A stretch of 64,000 nt of DNA from Dermanyssus gallinae (lineage: Eukaryota > Arthropoda > Arachnida > Mesostigmata > Dermanyssidae): positions 1-64,000 of the forward strand of contig QVRM01002014.1 of the NCBI GenBank assembly GCA_003439945.1, read 5' to 3'. Every line of letters starts with the position of its first letter. Position 1 is the stretch's first letter. The notes under the pieces were generated by a model. It made no database searches, was not told the origin of the DNA, and was given only the letters and a program-made list of their open reading frames with translations. A program made the translations under genes and the position numbers. Shown piece after piece: positions 22,038 to 32,779 of this stretch.

Positions 22038-24141
22038 TTTTTCGTGGCTTCGACGTCCGGCATTGCGTATCGGGAGAGCTATGGGCACGCTTTAGGCGTC
22101 CACGCTTATCGCGCAGGAGTTGCGTGAAACCTTCTTCGTCCATGGTGGTTTCCGCGCCAGTGTCCGATACTTCTTCTTGCGCCGCTGCTCCTGCCGGCGT
22201 TTTCTGCGCAGGCACCTGCCTAGCCTCTTCTGCTATCGTCGCCGCTGTAGCCACCTGCTTATGAGGGGAGGAGAGACTGCGCCCCTTTAGGATCCATTCT
22301 CTGTAGACGGGACACGCGATAGACCTTGCTCCGTGTCCCTTCACTTCGCACGTATAGCAAGCCTCTTCATTCTCGCAGTTCTTGGCAATGTGGCCCACCT
22401 GTCCGCACTTGTGGCAAACCCAACCATCGACTTGCGGGTTCGTGCACTCCCAAGCGCGGTGGCCAACACGCTGACATCGCGGGCAGCACGGGACCGATCG
22501 CCACACAACGATGGGGCAGGTGGACCACCCCATTACAAGTTGGCCAGCGTCCAGTAGTACCTTAGCTGCACCCGCCGATGCCGTTACCGTCACGGTTAGC
22601 TTCCCACCGCTGCACCTGCGCGGCTTGTCTATCTCAACCGTACCGTTGTTACCCACGAGCGAAGCGACGGCTTTCGAGATGTTTTCCTCGGTTGTCTCTT
22701 GAGGGAGCTGCTTGATTAGCAGCCTCCTCTCTCCCAGACTAACCTTGTCCACGACGGCCTCCTTGGTAAGGGCGTCTACGAAGGTTCTTGTACCGCCGAC
22801 AGCCTTCTCCGAAACGACAAGCCTAACGTCTCCGCTTCCAAGCTTCTGCCATTATTTCACCTCTATCCCATGCTTCTTGATATCGAGCCTCTGCTGAAGC
22901 CCCAGGACATCCGCATACGAGGCTGTCCCAGTCTTTCTCAGGACGATTGAAGTGGTAGTCTTCTCCTCCTTGCCCCACCTTCTCTTCTTCTTTGTGTCAC
23001 TGCCGTTCTGGCCGTCGACACCAGTCACCTTGCGTCCATTCTTGCTGGTAGTCAGCCCGAGGTGAATTCCGAATTGTCGGGCAAGGCATTCAAGCAGTTT
23101 ACGGGCAGTATGGTACCCGCCTTCCTGCTCGCTGGTCAAATAACAGGGAACCGGGCTGTTACCCTGCTCGACCCCACTTGAAATCGTTACCTCATTAGCT
23201 TTATGGAGAAGGCTCTTAAGAAGAGCGTTCTCTTTAGCCAGGTCATGCTCTTTGGGGAGGCGGAGAGCAATTACAGCCCGTGTAGTTACTTCACCTTCAT
23301 CACCCCTCTCCGTGACATAACGAGCCACGATCTCGCCGGCCTTCTGAGCTGTTTCGGACCTGAGGCCACCGAACTGCACCGACATGTTGTCCCACGTCAC
23401 AGCATCGTCCTTCGAGCCCTCCCGAACTACTAGTAGTCGAATCGGACTCTCTTTAACAATACTGGACTTGTGCAACTTGGTGTGCGTGTACACCTGTTCA
23501 GGCCAGTTGGTCTTCACAAGCGTAGACAAATCCTCTTTCGAGTTACAGCCGAAAATCATTTTATTGATTTCATTGACTGGGTCTTTCGCAACTTCTACTA
23601 TCGAGACAGGGTCCGTCTCGCAGGCCGCATCGACCATCTTAGAACGTTTCTTCTCGCAGATGCAGTTACTGAGGAGACCCGGCGTGGTAGAAATCCGTTC
23701 AGCTTTATCTTCTAGCATCTCCCTTTCTTTTTGGTCTTCCTCATCTTTTCTCATGGCGGCCTTCATTTCTGCCAGCAGAGGGAGCATCCTCTCCTTGATA
23801 GTCACATGTACATTCTTGGTGCCAATGACCTGTTTGTACGCGGCCTCAACCACAATCCCGAGCTGTTTCAGCGGTCCATTGTAGTTGACATCAAAAAGGG
23901 CGTCTTGAGGTAGCACCGTGCTTGCCTGACTGTTTTCCTCCTTCTTCTTTCCCTTTTTTGGTTTTGTGGTCACTTTCTCCTCTTTGCCTTTAACTGTGGT
24001 TCTCCCTTTATCCGCCGGCTTCCCTTTATCCGCAGACTCCTTTTCAGTCGCAACAATGGCGTCCCTGTTGACGTCCATAGAGGCCTCTTGCTCCTCCACT
24101 TCTCCCGTTCCCTTGTCCGGCAGCGCCCGAAAGGACGACAT
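22024..24141 (-). pseudogene. R1-type ORF1 (gag-like) with one in-frame TAA
   Basis: ATG at 24141 (the frame is open to a TAG at 24187-24189, but no earlier ATG), TAA at 22026-22024. A TAA at 22854-22852 interrupts it; reading continues in the same frame on both sides. Order: Lys/Glu-rich N-terminus (residues about 30-90); a middle with KEHDLAKENALLKSLL-like helix; TSYADVL-like segment near the stop; then QLPQETTEENISKAV and three retroviral-type knuckles, CPRCQRVGHRAWEC, CHKCGQVGHIAKNC and CYTCEVKGHGARSIAC, at about 22470-22310. This is the RNA-binding protein of R1/I-group elements, forming RNPs with the element RNA. The stop falls between the coil and the knuckles, so the truncated product would lack RNA-binding fingers. 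Confidence 0.85.
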
Positions 24142-24679
24142 GACACTCCCTACCGTTCCACCGTCCAACCACCACTTATGGCCTAACTACCAAAGTCGAT
24201 GTAAAACGGCGATCCCTGGCAAAACTCGCAAAAGAAATCGGTCGGTGACTATGAGAGCAGTATTGCGGGATACCGAAACCAGACGGGATCTAGGTCGCAA
24301 TGCCCACTTGATGGACCGCCTCACAGGTCCGCGCTGGATGCGCTCGTCTGCACTGTCCGTCGGACTGCGCGCGAAGATGAGACGGCTTTGGCTTCTTTCG
24401 CACACAGCGTTCGGCCAGAGCGAGACACAACTCTCCGCTAAGCCTACACCGTTAGGCACGGCGAAGCCAAGATGGCGGCAACCACACGGTACTGCGCTAA
24501 CCCGTGGCTGACGCACAAGTGTACAAGAACACCACAGAAACGAAAACCACGTAGCTCACCCGCTCGCGGAACTCCAAGGGAGAGATCGGACAAATACTTA
24601 GCAATATCTCTTTCACAGCTTCCTGGCAATTGCACCGCACACGCGACCAGAAATCACCCTAGTCTATATTCGTAGTAAT
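24142..24679 (-). other. Upstream of R1 ORF1: probable 5' UTR
   Basis: No gag-frame coding above the TAG at 24187. The 5' boundary is not marked by any visible target duplication. GC-richer than the sequence above 24680, which suggests that the element reaches at least about 24500. Confidence 0.4.
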
Positions 24680-26394
24680 AAACCTTTTGCGAGTCACAAA
24701 ATTCACGACACTTCACCAACAGTTCCCCCTTTGTGCACAAAGTACTCCTAATCACCAAGTCTACCTGTTCCACACAAAGAAACGGATGAAGGAGTCTCCC
24801 GTACTAATATCCGACGATATTTTCCGGGACCGATCTCACATGCGTCCGCACCGTTCGTCTGCTACACGAGACTGTAGTTAAAAAGCCTGCCGAAGTAATG
24901 GCGACCCAAACTCTAAAAAAAGCCGCAAGTTACAGAGCACTCGGAGGCAAACTACTGATGTAGGAGGTCCGAGTTGTTGCCTCTCTTTTGTATCGGCGTG
25001 TTAGCGCCGAGTTGTCAAAATGGCTCCGGGATATGCCCACTGGTCTTGAATATTGCTATTTATCCAACGAATTTATCTTTCTAGTTATTTATGTGTCTGC
25101 TCTATATATTAGTTATGTATGTGTCTGCTCTATTTGTTACTTGTTTATGCGTGTGCTCTGTTTATCTATCTAACTAATTGTGTGACGCCTATATTATCTA
25201 TCTAACAAATGTGTCAACTAATATCGTCAAAGTTGCTAAACATGTCACTAACATTGTCTGATTCGCAGAAAAAGTCGCAAAGACGACTGGTTTTTCGTGT
25301 GTTGAAGCCCCACCCTGCCGACCCACGCTTGCAGACGAGTCTCCTGCAGTTGTGTCTTCCTCTATACAAAAAAAAGCGTGAAGACCAACTAAAACGGTAA
25401 AATTGAGAGCTTTATGGTCATATTGCATCTTGAATTCAATGCCATGTTCTAAATTAGGCAATCCAATTAAAAATTAGCTTTTTTGGACAGATATTAATTA
25501 TTTCTGCGTAAGTACTACCAGTTTGATGGTAAATAAATAAAAAAAAATAGATTTTGTGGGTTTGCCAATTTAGCTCTCAGCAATATGTTACAGCCGCTTA
25601 TGTCTGAGGTCATAACTTTACTCACGTAAGAGGCTTAATACGTATAACGTGTCTACAATAAACGTACGCCCCGGTTTGCATAAGGCAAGTGCCATCTCTG
25701 CGCACTTGCAATGCGCAAAGTTATGACGTCTTGTAAAGCATAGCATCTTTTTTTATCGTTTAGCGCATTCGCGTCGGGATACACTGATGGAATAAAAACT
25801 CTTCTATAAAGAAGAACGTGATGCGTACCTTTCATAATCGCCCGTTTTTATATTAGGCCCAGGTACAATATAGTAATTGCTGATTTTGCATTATGTTGCA
25901 ATAATCTACTACGATAACATATGGAGCACCAATCCGCAGCTAACATACTATTGAATTGAATTCCACTATTATATTGGTTGCATGTGGCGTAAATGATACG
26001 CGTGGACATTCATCATTATTATCATTTATTAATTCACCTTCGTTAGTTAAATACAAAATCAGTGTGAGATTACACAGTGTCTAAACTTTGGGCTAAACGT
26101 GAATATTAAGGGATCACCAGGTTTTTAGTGATTTTGAGAGTCTCACACTACGCAGACCAAAGGGTGTGGTATTATGCGTTTTTGTTCCTGCCCCCTGTAA
26201 AAAAACGTCAATTTAAAGGAAATCAATGAGAGGCCTGTAGCAGCCGGCTACGGGTTTATCGGGCTTTGTTTGATCTGAGACCTTTCGTTTTCTAAAATAA
26301 AAATGCTAGACTTAGAATGCCAATCATTTTACTAAACGTTGCACTGTAATATCAATATTCACCTAATAGCATCACTACGTACATTGCTTTATAT
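24680..26394. other. 1.7 kb without recognisable genes
   Basis: AT-rich, stop-rich in all frames. 25080-25210 has irregular short repeats around tgtgtctgctctat and ttatctatctaac. Nothing else stands out. Confidence 0.5.
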
Positions 26395-26940
26395 TGTGAC
26401 GAAGTTTCACTTCCTCTGGCCAGTACGACGATAGACCAGCCACCCACAACACCGTATGTGCATAACGGCGCAATTCAAATCTACTTCAACGGACCACGAC
26501 CAGCGGCCACAGCGTCCAACGTTCACCGACCGACACATATCTCAACCAACCACAGCCTTTCGCGCCGAAACACCAACGACATCCGCCGTCCAAAACGATC
26601 ATCGGTCGACACCTGGAGAGGGTCGACCTATGATCGGCAATCTAAGTCAGACCTAAATTAACCTGTATTCGTATACGAAACAAACACAAACCACTGTAAA
26701 TTTCGACCGATTTGAGAGCGGGTTCTGAGACTCTTTTGGGTGTCAGCACGCCGCGGTGTCTTGTGAGTCAATAAATAGACCGAGCAGCCTGGTTAAGAAC
26801 CATCCGTTGCTCGGCCGTGCTTTGCATTAGACCCAATGCCACGTGTCGTCATTCATTGTTCCCGAGTCCCTCGGGCTGCAGTACCCGTCCGGATGAGTCT
26901 ACATCCCCAAGCTGACTTAGCGTAACACAACAACGTTACA
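26395..26940 (+). repeat. 5' LTR (546 bp)
   Basis: Contains 'gtgagtcaataaatagaccg', a probable AATAAA-type polyadenylation signal at about 26768, downstream of a GC-rich block. Ends aacgttaca, which is also the start of the 87-bp repeat unit. Confidence 0.9.
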
Positions 26941-27300
26941 TTTGGTGGAGATGCCTCGATCTCTCTCTACCACCGGACGGCGAACCAGCCGAGGCGACAA
27001 CGGACGATGCCAGTGAGCAACGTTACATTTGGTGGAGATGCCTCGATCTCTCTCTACCACCGGACGGCGAACCAACCGAGGCGACAACGGACGATGCCAG
27101 TGAGCAACGTTACATTTGGTGGAGATGCCTCGATCTCTCTCTACCACCGGACGGCGAACCAACCGAGGCGACAACGGACGATGCCAGTGAGCAACGCTAC
27201 ATTTGGAGGAGATGCCTCGATCTCTCTCTACCACCGGACGGCGAACCAACCGAGGCGACAACGGACGATGCCAGTGAGCAACGCTACATTTGGTTGAGAT
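26932..27300 (+). repeat. 87-bp tandem array spanning the LTR/primer-site junction
   Basis: Units begin at 26932, 27019, 27106, 27193 and 27280, each opening aacgttacatttggtggaga or a one- to three-base variant. The first unit starts in the last 9 nt of the LTR, so each copy repeats the LTR terminus plus the adjacent primer-binding site plus leader. The period is 29 codons and preserves a frame. Confidence 0.9.
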
Positions 27301-28039
27301 GCTTCGATCTCTACCAACGGCCGGCGTACCAACCGAAGCGACAATGGACGACGACGAAACAGCACACGGAACGCGACGAAGAGAATCAGCACCATTCCAC
27401 AGACCTAGACCCCTTCCAGGCACGTCAATCGTTCCATACCCCCGTCCAGTCACGTCAACCGTCCTAGACTCACGTCCAGCCACGTCAACCGTTCCAGACT
27501 CACGTCCAGCCACGTCCATCGTTCCAGACTCCCGTCCAGCCACGTCCATCGTTTCAGACTCACGTCCAGCTGCCTCTACCGACCGCCACTTCAGCCATCA
27601 TAGACAACCAAAGGTTTCCGGACGAGCGACAGTTCTATCTACCCGGCCAGGACATGACGACACGGCGCACGGACCGCATCAAACGACGATCGAGCACGGC
27701 CGAACCACCAACATCGACCAAACAGCGAACGCCAGTCCACCCCCTTCCGCCAACACGACCACGACTTCGACAATTATGCCGACCACGACCACGACGAGAG
27801 CGCCAACGACAGCCACGACCACGACAACAATGCAGACCACGACTTCGACAACAACCATGACCGCAGTGCTGACTACAGCCACATCCACGACGACGCTCCC
27901 CGACCACGGCCACCGAAGCCGACGACGCTCCCCGACCACGACCACCGTCGATACTCGACGAGATCCTATAAGCGATCAACCCGACCACGAACGACAGAGT
28001 TTAAGACATAGTGCCATCGTTCGTCCTTACCCGGTTTAA
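27297..28039 (+). CDS. Thr/Pro/Arg-rich low-complexity ORF of the LTR element
   Basis: About 247 codons, ending at 28039. The first ATG in frame after the array is near 27299. Four to five 10-residue repeats of the type DSRPATSTVP (27440-27570, a 30-bp DNA repeat) are followed by Thr runs (ANTTTTSTIMPTTTTTRAPT) and a basic region HGHRSRRRSPTTTT. No gag, protease or RT motif, no signal peptide and no membrane segment. It could be a real element-encoded protein or simply an open frame through repeat-rich sequence; no family recognised. The frame is also open through the upstream 87-bp array. Confidence 0.35.
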
Positions 28040-28240
28040 AAGCGTACAAGCCGCCCGGGTAAGTTGCGCAGAACAAGACCGAAATACGACCATGACCAGC
28101 GTTCATCCTTGCCCAGTTTAAAAGCGTACAATTCGCCCTGGTAAGTTGCGCAAAACAAGACCGAAATAGGACCATGACCAGCGTTCATTCTTGCCCGGTT
28201 TAAAAGCGTACAAGTCGCCCGGGTAAGTTGCGCAGAGATA
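28018..28240 (+). repeat. 82-bp tandem array with internal hairpin
   Basis: Units begin at 28018, 28100 and 28182. Each has ttacccggtttaaaagcgta followed shortly by 'cgcccgggtaag', so ttacccgg and ccgggtaa can pair. Lies between the low-complexity ORF and the polypurine tract. Confidence 0.85.
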
Positions 28241-28593
28241 AACACAGTTGAACCATTTGCCGTCTGCCCAGCGCCATTTGCTTGTGAACCTACTTGGAAC
28301 ATCGCCTGGAAAAGTGTAAAGACTGAAAGCGAGAGTTCCACCGCGCGGGAGTGCACGCCCGTGCCGACTCTGCTCCACACCACTACTCCGCCCAGGCGAG
28401 AGATGTCTCAGGTGACAGCAAGCCTGCATTCAACCCAAACTGTCCGAGCGACACATCGGACGACAGCGACCTTCCGGCGATCAACAACAAGTATGAATTG
28501 CCGACCTGTACAGACCAATCTTCAACCTCAACAAACCGACCTGTCCACTAACACACGCCAGACCTCCACTGTTGGCTCGGGACGAGCCAATTC

Positions 28594-28607
28594 AGAGGGG
28601 GGGGCAG
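28594..28607 (+). promoter_or_regulatory. Polypurine tract
   Basis: agaggggggggcag directly precedes the 3' LTR, the normal plus-strand priming position. Confidence 0.75.
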
Positions 28608-29154
28608 TGTGACGAAGTTTCACTTCCTCTGGCCAGTACGACGATAGACCAGCCACCCACAACACCGTATGTGCATAACGGCGCAATTCAAATCTACTTC
28701 AACGGACCACGACCAGCGGCCACAGCGTCCAACGTTCACCGACCGACACATATCTCAACCAACCACAGCCTTTCGCGCCGAAACACCAACGACATCCGCC
28801 GTCCAAAACGATCATCGGTCGACACCTGGAGAGGGTCGACCTATGATCGGGAATCTAAGTCAGACCTAAATTAACCTGTATTCGTATACGAAACAAACAC
28901 AAACCACTGTAAATTTCGAACCGATTTGAGAGCGGGTTCTGAGACTCTTTTGGGTGTCAGCACGCCGCGGTGTCTTGTGAGTCAATAAATAGACCGAGCA
29001 GCCTGGCTAAAAACCATCCGTTGCTCGGCCGTGCTTTGCATTAGACCCAATGCTACGTGTCGTCATTCATCGTTCCTGAGTCCCTCGGGCTGCAGTACCC
29101 GTCCGGATGAGTCTACATCCCCCGAGCGGACCAGCGTAACACAACAACGTTACA
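28608..29154 (+). repeat. 3' LTR (547 bp)
   Basis: Same sequence as the 5' LTR apart from scattered substitutions, one 1-bp difference near 28919 and a changed end block (cccgagcggaccagcg versus ccaagctgacttagcg). Confidence 0.9.
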
Positions 29155-29539
29155 ATATTGAGTGTTCATTGCCGCATCGCTATAGCTCAGCCTTCTGTAC
29201 ACCTCAGATAGATCGTTGATAGCAGACTCAACGAAGTTCGTCTCAGAACACATGTACCAGCAAAAATGCATGACGTGTGCAGCGCTTATTGACTTGATGA
29301 CTGTGTGTACTAAAAATAAGTAGTAGGTTGCCCTTGCGACCTTCGGTTAGAGTCGAAAAGCTACACTCTTTTAATCTATGAATTGCGTTCAGTTTCTCGC
29401 TACCAGTTGGATATTTTTTAGAACACGTCGTAGGGACTTCACCGGATTCGAGAATCCTAATAAATCTCTCACCTAAAAATGAACATAAAATGTTTCCTAA
29501 CATCCTTTCATATATGTATGAGAAAATGTTTATATATAG

Positions 29540-29544
<5 letters not shown>
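29155..29544. other. No gene recognised
   Basis: Starts with the ATAT target duplication. No coherent frame. Confidence 0.45.

Positions 29545-29615
<71 letters not shown>
29545..29615. repeat. (TA)n microsatellite
   Basis: About 70 bp of alternating TA with single g interruptions. Similar tracts occur at about 38391-38418, 50219-50249 and 57046-57072. Confidence 0.95.
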
Positions 29616-29639
29616 TTCTCTTCGTTTGCAGGTGCTCCA

Positions 29640-29737
29640 ACAATAGGTATTTTTAATGAAATATGACTTTGACATACATTTTGACAGATTGCCTGTAAAA
29701 GAGCATGTCAATGAAACAATCTGATGATGATGATCCC
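29640..29737 (+). mobile_element. LINE-B 3'-UTR scrap with (GAT)n tail
   Basis: Shares with 11890-12007 the order caataggtatttttaatgaa, ttgacagattgcctgtaaaa, gtcaatgaaacaatctgatg. Only about 100 bp of 3' end remain; a typical 5'-truncated copy. Confidence 0.8.
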
Positions 29738-30740
29738 AACGCAGTAGCAACGTAGCAAACGAGACTGGCGTTGCTCTAAGCGCTTGTAAGCTACTAACGA
29801 GGCTTGGATCATGAGCGCAGATACATAAGTCGCACATATCGCATAGACTGCCGGTAACTATTAGTATCTGACTTACTACTTTCTATTACTTCAGCATCAG
29901 GAGGGCGAGGAAAGTCCAGTGGCATACGCTTTCTATAGTTAGTCAGACGTTAAATTCTGTCCAAGTGCTCGAAGGGGATGCTCATCAAGCTTCCACGGAT
30001 GCTCTCGGTGCTTCCAGATCGAAGGATAGAGAAAAGACAGAGCCCGACCAACGGACATTGCAGCATGCAGGATAGGTTATTGGATGTAGCCGTTGCAATA
30101 AACAGGTATAGTTGGCAAACGGCGGAGAACGAGGATTTGATACCGGTGGAGACGTCGCTAAAGAGCCTAAGGAAAACGCTCAATGCCGGTTAAGTACGTA
30201 ATGGAATATGCATCGATAACATGCTCAGTCCGTGGCGAAGGCAGGTCTCATATTCATAAAGAAGTTCTGCCCGGAACCCTCAAACTAGTCGCAGTTGGTT
30301 CATGAAAATGTTCACCAAGGCATACTAAGAACACAACAAATACTGAGGACCGTGGTACTAATTGATTACTACGTGAAGTGGATGAAGAAGGAATGTCTGC
30401 TAAATGATTCACCCATCGCATCATCACGGTCCTTCATCTAATATTTACCACAGAGACAATCTTGAGAGTGAGAACTCCAACTAGTTTCTAACTAACATGT
30501 AGTGAAAAAGGACTTAAATTCATAAGTTTTTCAGGATGAGTTTGATGTGCGATATGACCATAGGCCGGCTCAGTGTAAATGTTTAGTCGAACCTAGGCTT
30601 AATCAGTGTAAAAGTTCAGTCGAACCCAGAATGAATCATAACCATGGTTCGGATCCAAAATTAAAGATAGTAACTGAGATAAATGGGAAGAGATAAACAA
30701 TCTCCGGAATTAGTAGAATCAAGTGTTTGACACTAATTTA
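29738..30740. other. No gene recognised; 33-bp duplication at 30571-30636
   Basis: A small ORF (29978-30193) has no recognised domain. cagtgtaaatgtttagtcga at 30571 and its variant at 30604 form a 33-bp imperfect tandem duplication. Confidence 0.4.
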
Positions 30741-32775
30741 CACTTACATCAGTTTTTCTTCTTGCAATATATGCACCTAGGGTATACTCAAGAATGTACA
30801 AGCATACGAGGGCAGAACGAGTCGCAAGGAGCCACGTCTGACGAATAGAGTGGTTCCGGAAATGTAGAAATCGAATTATTTGTCAAATAATCCGAAATCA
30901 GTAGCGATGTGTACGCCGGTGCGGTGTCATGATGGAGGATCCATGAGTTGTTTGCCCAAAGTTCAGGTCTCTTGCATCGGACGTTTTCGCGAAATCTTCT
31001 TTAAATTTCACCGTAATATTCTTTATTGATCGTAGAACAAGGTGAAAAAAAATGTGGAACAGTCAAAAGAACCTTGGCGTTAGATCTGTTGGAGAGTATT
31101 GTAGTAGTACACATATACATATGTATATAATGGCCTAAGTCAGCGTCAGTTCGGTTTTCGATCCAAAATGTCGACGACTGTACCCATCATGGATTTTGTT
31201 GAAGAGGTTCGCAGAAACCTAATGTTAAAAAAGACAATCGCCGGCATATTTATAGATCTTAGAAAAGCATTTGATACAGTTGATGTAAATATTCTAATTA
31301 AAAAGTTAACTCGATATGGAGCGGATGATATTTTTTTTGTCTTGGCTGCGGCCGCTTATGTCGAATAGTAGGCAAGTTGTTCAGGTGGGCAGTGCAATCT
31401 CGGATGTAAGGAATATATCTGATGGAGTGGCCCAGGACAGTATAGGTAGTCCACTTCTCTTTAACATCTTTATTAACGACATATTTAGCGTAACAAACCA
31501 TGCAAAGTTGACCTTGTTTGCGGACGACACCACCGCCCTATTCGTCGGGAACTCCCCAACTGAGGTAGAGGCTATTGTCCGCGAGGACCTTCAGAGGTTA
31601 TCATCATGGTTCAGGAGTAAAGGTCTCTATATGAATTGGAGGAAAACAGGTGTAATGCAATTCCTTTTTCTGCGGGGTTCCGTTACGACCAATCCCCTCC
31701 GTTTCCAGTGCGACGGCATAGCCCTTTCGCTTCTAAAGGAAACAAAGTTTCTAGGCGTTACGTTGGACGAGAAGCTGACATTTGAAGCGCATGTCACACA
31801 CATACGTAAGAAAATATCTGGCAGCAATGCAGCTCTATACAGAGCTCGACGAATTCTTCCCCAAAACTGCCTGATGGCGATGTATTTTGCCTACGTCCAC
31901 CTGACTTACGCTGTAGAAGTTTATGGCTTAACACAGATGCGTCTTATCAGATCGCTTCACCGACTCCATAAACGAGCACTGAGAACAACTCTGGACCTTT
32001 GGATGCGAGATTCAGTGCAACCGCACTACAAAAATATTAGCATTTTGCCGTTCCCAAAACTTATAGAATGCTGTCTCGTAGTTGAAATTAAGCGTATACT
32101 CCTTGGAGTGCATCCAAACTTATATGGTCTGGCAAAATCAGCAACACCCATATCTACAAGGAGTAACGCATCAAACCTGCTTACTCTGTCACACGCCAAC
32201 TCCAACCAGTCAAGGCTATAATTCAGAAACATTGGGGCCTCCTCCTGGAACAAAGTACCGGCCTCCGTTAGGCAGACAAAGTCCCTGCTCAAATTCAAAT
32301 GCGATCTCAAAGAGCATTATCTTGAAACTTTGGTGTCTGGTTAAAAGTGATATAAAAATACAACCATGTTGCAATATATTGTAAATAGGTAAGAATGGCA
32401 TATATAAATTATACATTGTTACTCATAAAAGGGGCTCCGAACAAGTTATGTGCTTAATGGAGCTTGAAATTGATGTGCGCAATTATCTACAAGAAATGCC
32501 AATAAACAAACAGTTGAAACAGTATAGTACACATTGTCTGAAGTACATCGATCGACTTTCTCCATAGAAGCACTACTGGGAGGATTGGGCATTGGCCTCA
32601 ATGTCATAATTATTTACTAATGACTCGTCTCCTGTAATGACTCTCTAAAACAATCCAGGGTCTTCTATTACCGCCTAAAGGTTCAATTCGGACATTTCCC
32701 GACGGGTGTTCATTTGCTGGAAACTCGACCTTTTTAGAACGAGTTTCGCTGCCAGTCTTGGAATGCAAAATTCTT
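30740..32775 (-). pseudogene. Mariner transposase relic split by a LINE
   Basis: Minus strand. The N-side (32775-32535) reads LAAKLVLKRSSFQQMNTRRE, VITGDESLVNNYDIEANAQS (first catalytic D in GDES) and stops. The C-side (31104-30740) reads 'RSNAKVLLTV', TINKEYYGEI, KRPELWANNSWILHHDTAPA (second D), then SSDVAPCDSF (third). The two halves are separated by a LINE bounded by a 10-bp repeat, so the mariner is older. Stops and frameshifts make it inactive. The DD34D layout and 'WILHHDxAPAH' resemble irritans-type mariners. Terminal repeats not located. Confidence 0.75.
31115..32524 (+). pseudogene. LINE (jockey/CR1-like RT) inserted in the mariner relic
   Basis: Flanked by TAGTACACAT at 31105-31114 and 32525-32534, a 10-bp target duplication. 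RT pieces: RQFGFRSKMSTTVPIMDFVE, motif A AGIFIDLRKAFDTVD, a frameshift at an 8-T run near 31335, motif B region VAQDSIGSPLLFNIF (normally PQGSILGPLLF, here altered), motif C TLFADDTTAL, TKFLGVTLDEKLTFEAHV. A TAA at 32219-32221 interrupts; the frame then runs NIGASSWNKVPASVRQTKSL to a TAA at 32342-32344. The 3' UTR has caataaac near 32508. 5'-truncated at insertion. Confidence 0.85.
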
Positions 32776-32779
32776 AGCT

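Larger units (their letters stand above)
18693..24141 (-). mobile_element. R1-clade non-LTR retrotransposon, nearly full length
   Basis: Reading on the minus strand: 5' UTR (extent above 24141 unclear, perhaps to about 24500), gag-like ORF1 (24141-22024), ORF2 with endonuclease, RT and C-terminal knuckle (22037-19020), a 3' UTR of about 300 nt with gggttttagtgggt, and an A-rich 3' end seen as T-runs at about 18693-18714. ORF1 and ORF2 overlap by 14 nt (ATGATGGCCAGTAA), as expected for termination-coupled ORF2 translation in this clade. Each ORF contains one in-frame stop and I see no frameshift, so the copy is dead as read but little decayed. R1 elements classically target 28S rDNA; no rDNA flank is visible here. 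Confidence 0.85.
26395..29154 (+). mobile_element. Non-autonomous LTR retrotransposon with tandemly amplified primer-site region
   Basis: LTRs 26395-26940 and 28608-29154 start TGTGACG and end CGTTACA. They differ at about a dozen positions by eye (roughly 98% identical), and the element is flanked by ATAT on both sides (26391-26394, 29155-29158). The 1667-bp interior has a presumptive primer site (tttggtggagatgcc) right after the 5' LTR, an 87-bp tandem array, a Thr/Pro-rich ORF, an 82-bp tandem array and a G-rich polypurine tract before the 3' LTR. There is no RT, integrase, protease or recognisable gag, so it depends on a partner element. The similar LTRs and intact target duplication indicate fairly recent insertion. 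Confidence 0.9.

Noticed and set aside
26932..28240. CRISPR-like repeat array
   Set aside because: The 87-bp and 82-bp units are contiguous tandem repeats without unique spacers, inside an LTR element of a eukaryote.
26458..28874. Pairs of identical ~66-codon ORFs near 26456 and 28669
   Set aside because: They are the same frame in the two LTRs and are not genes.
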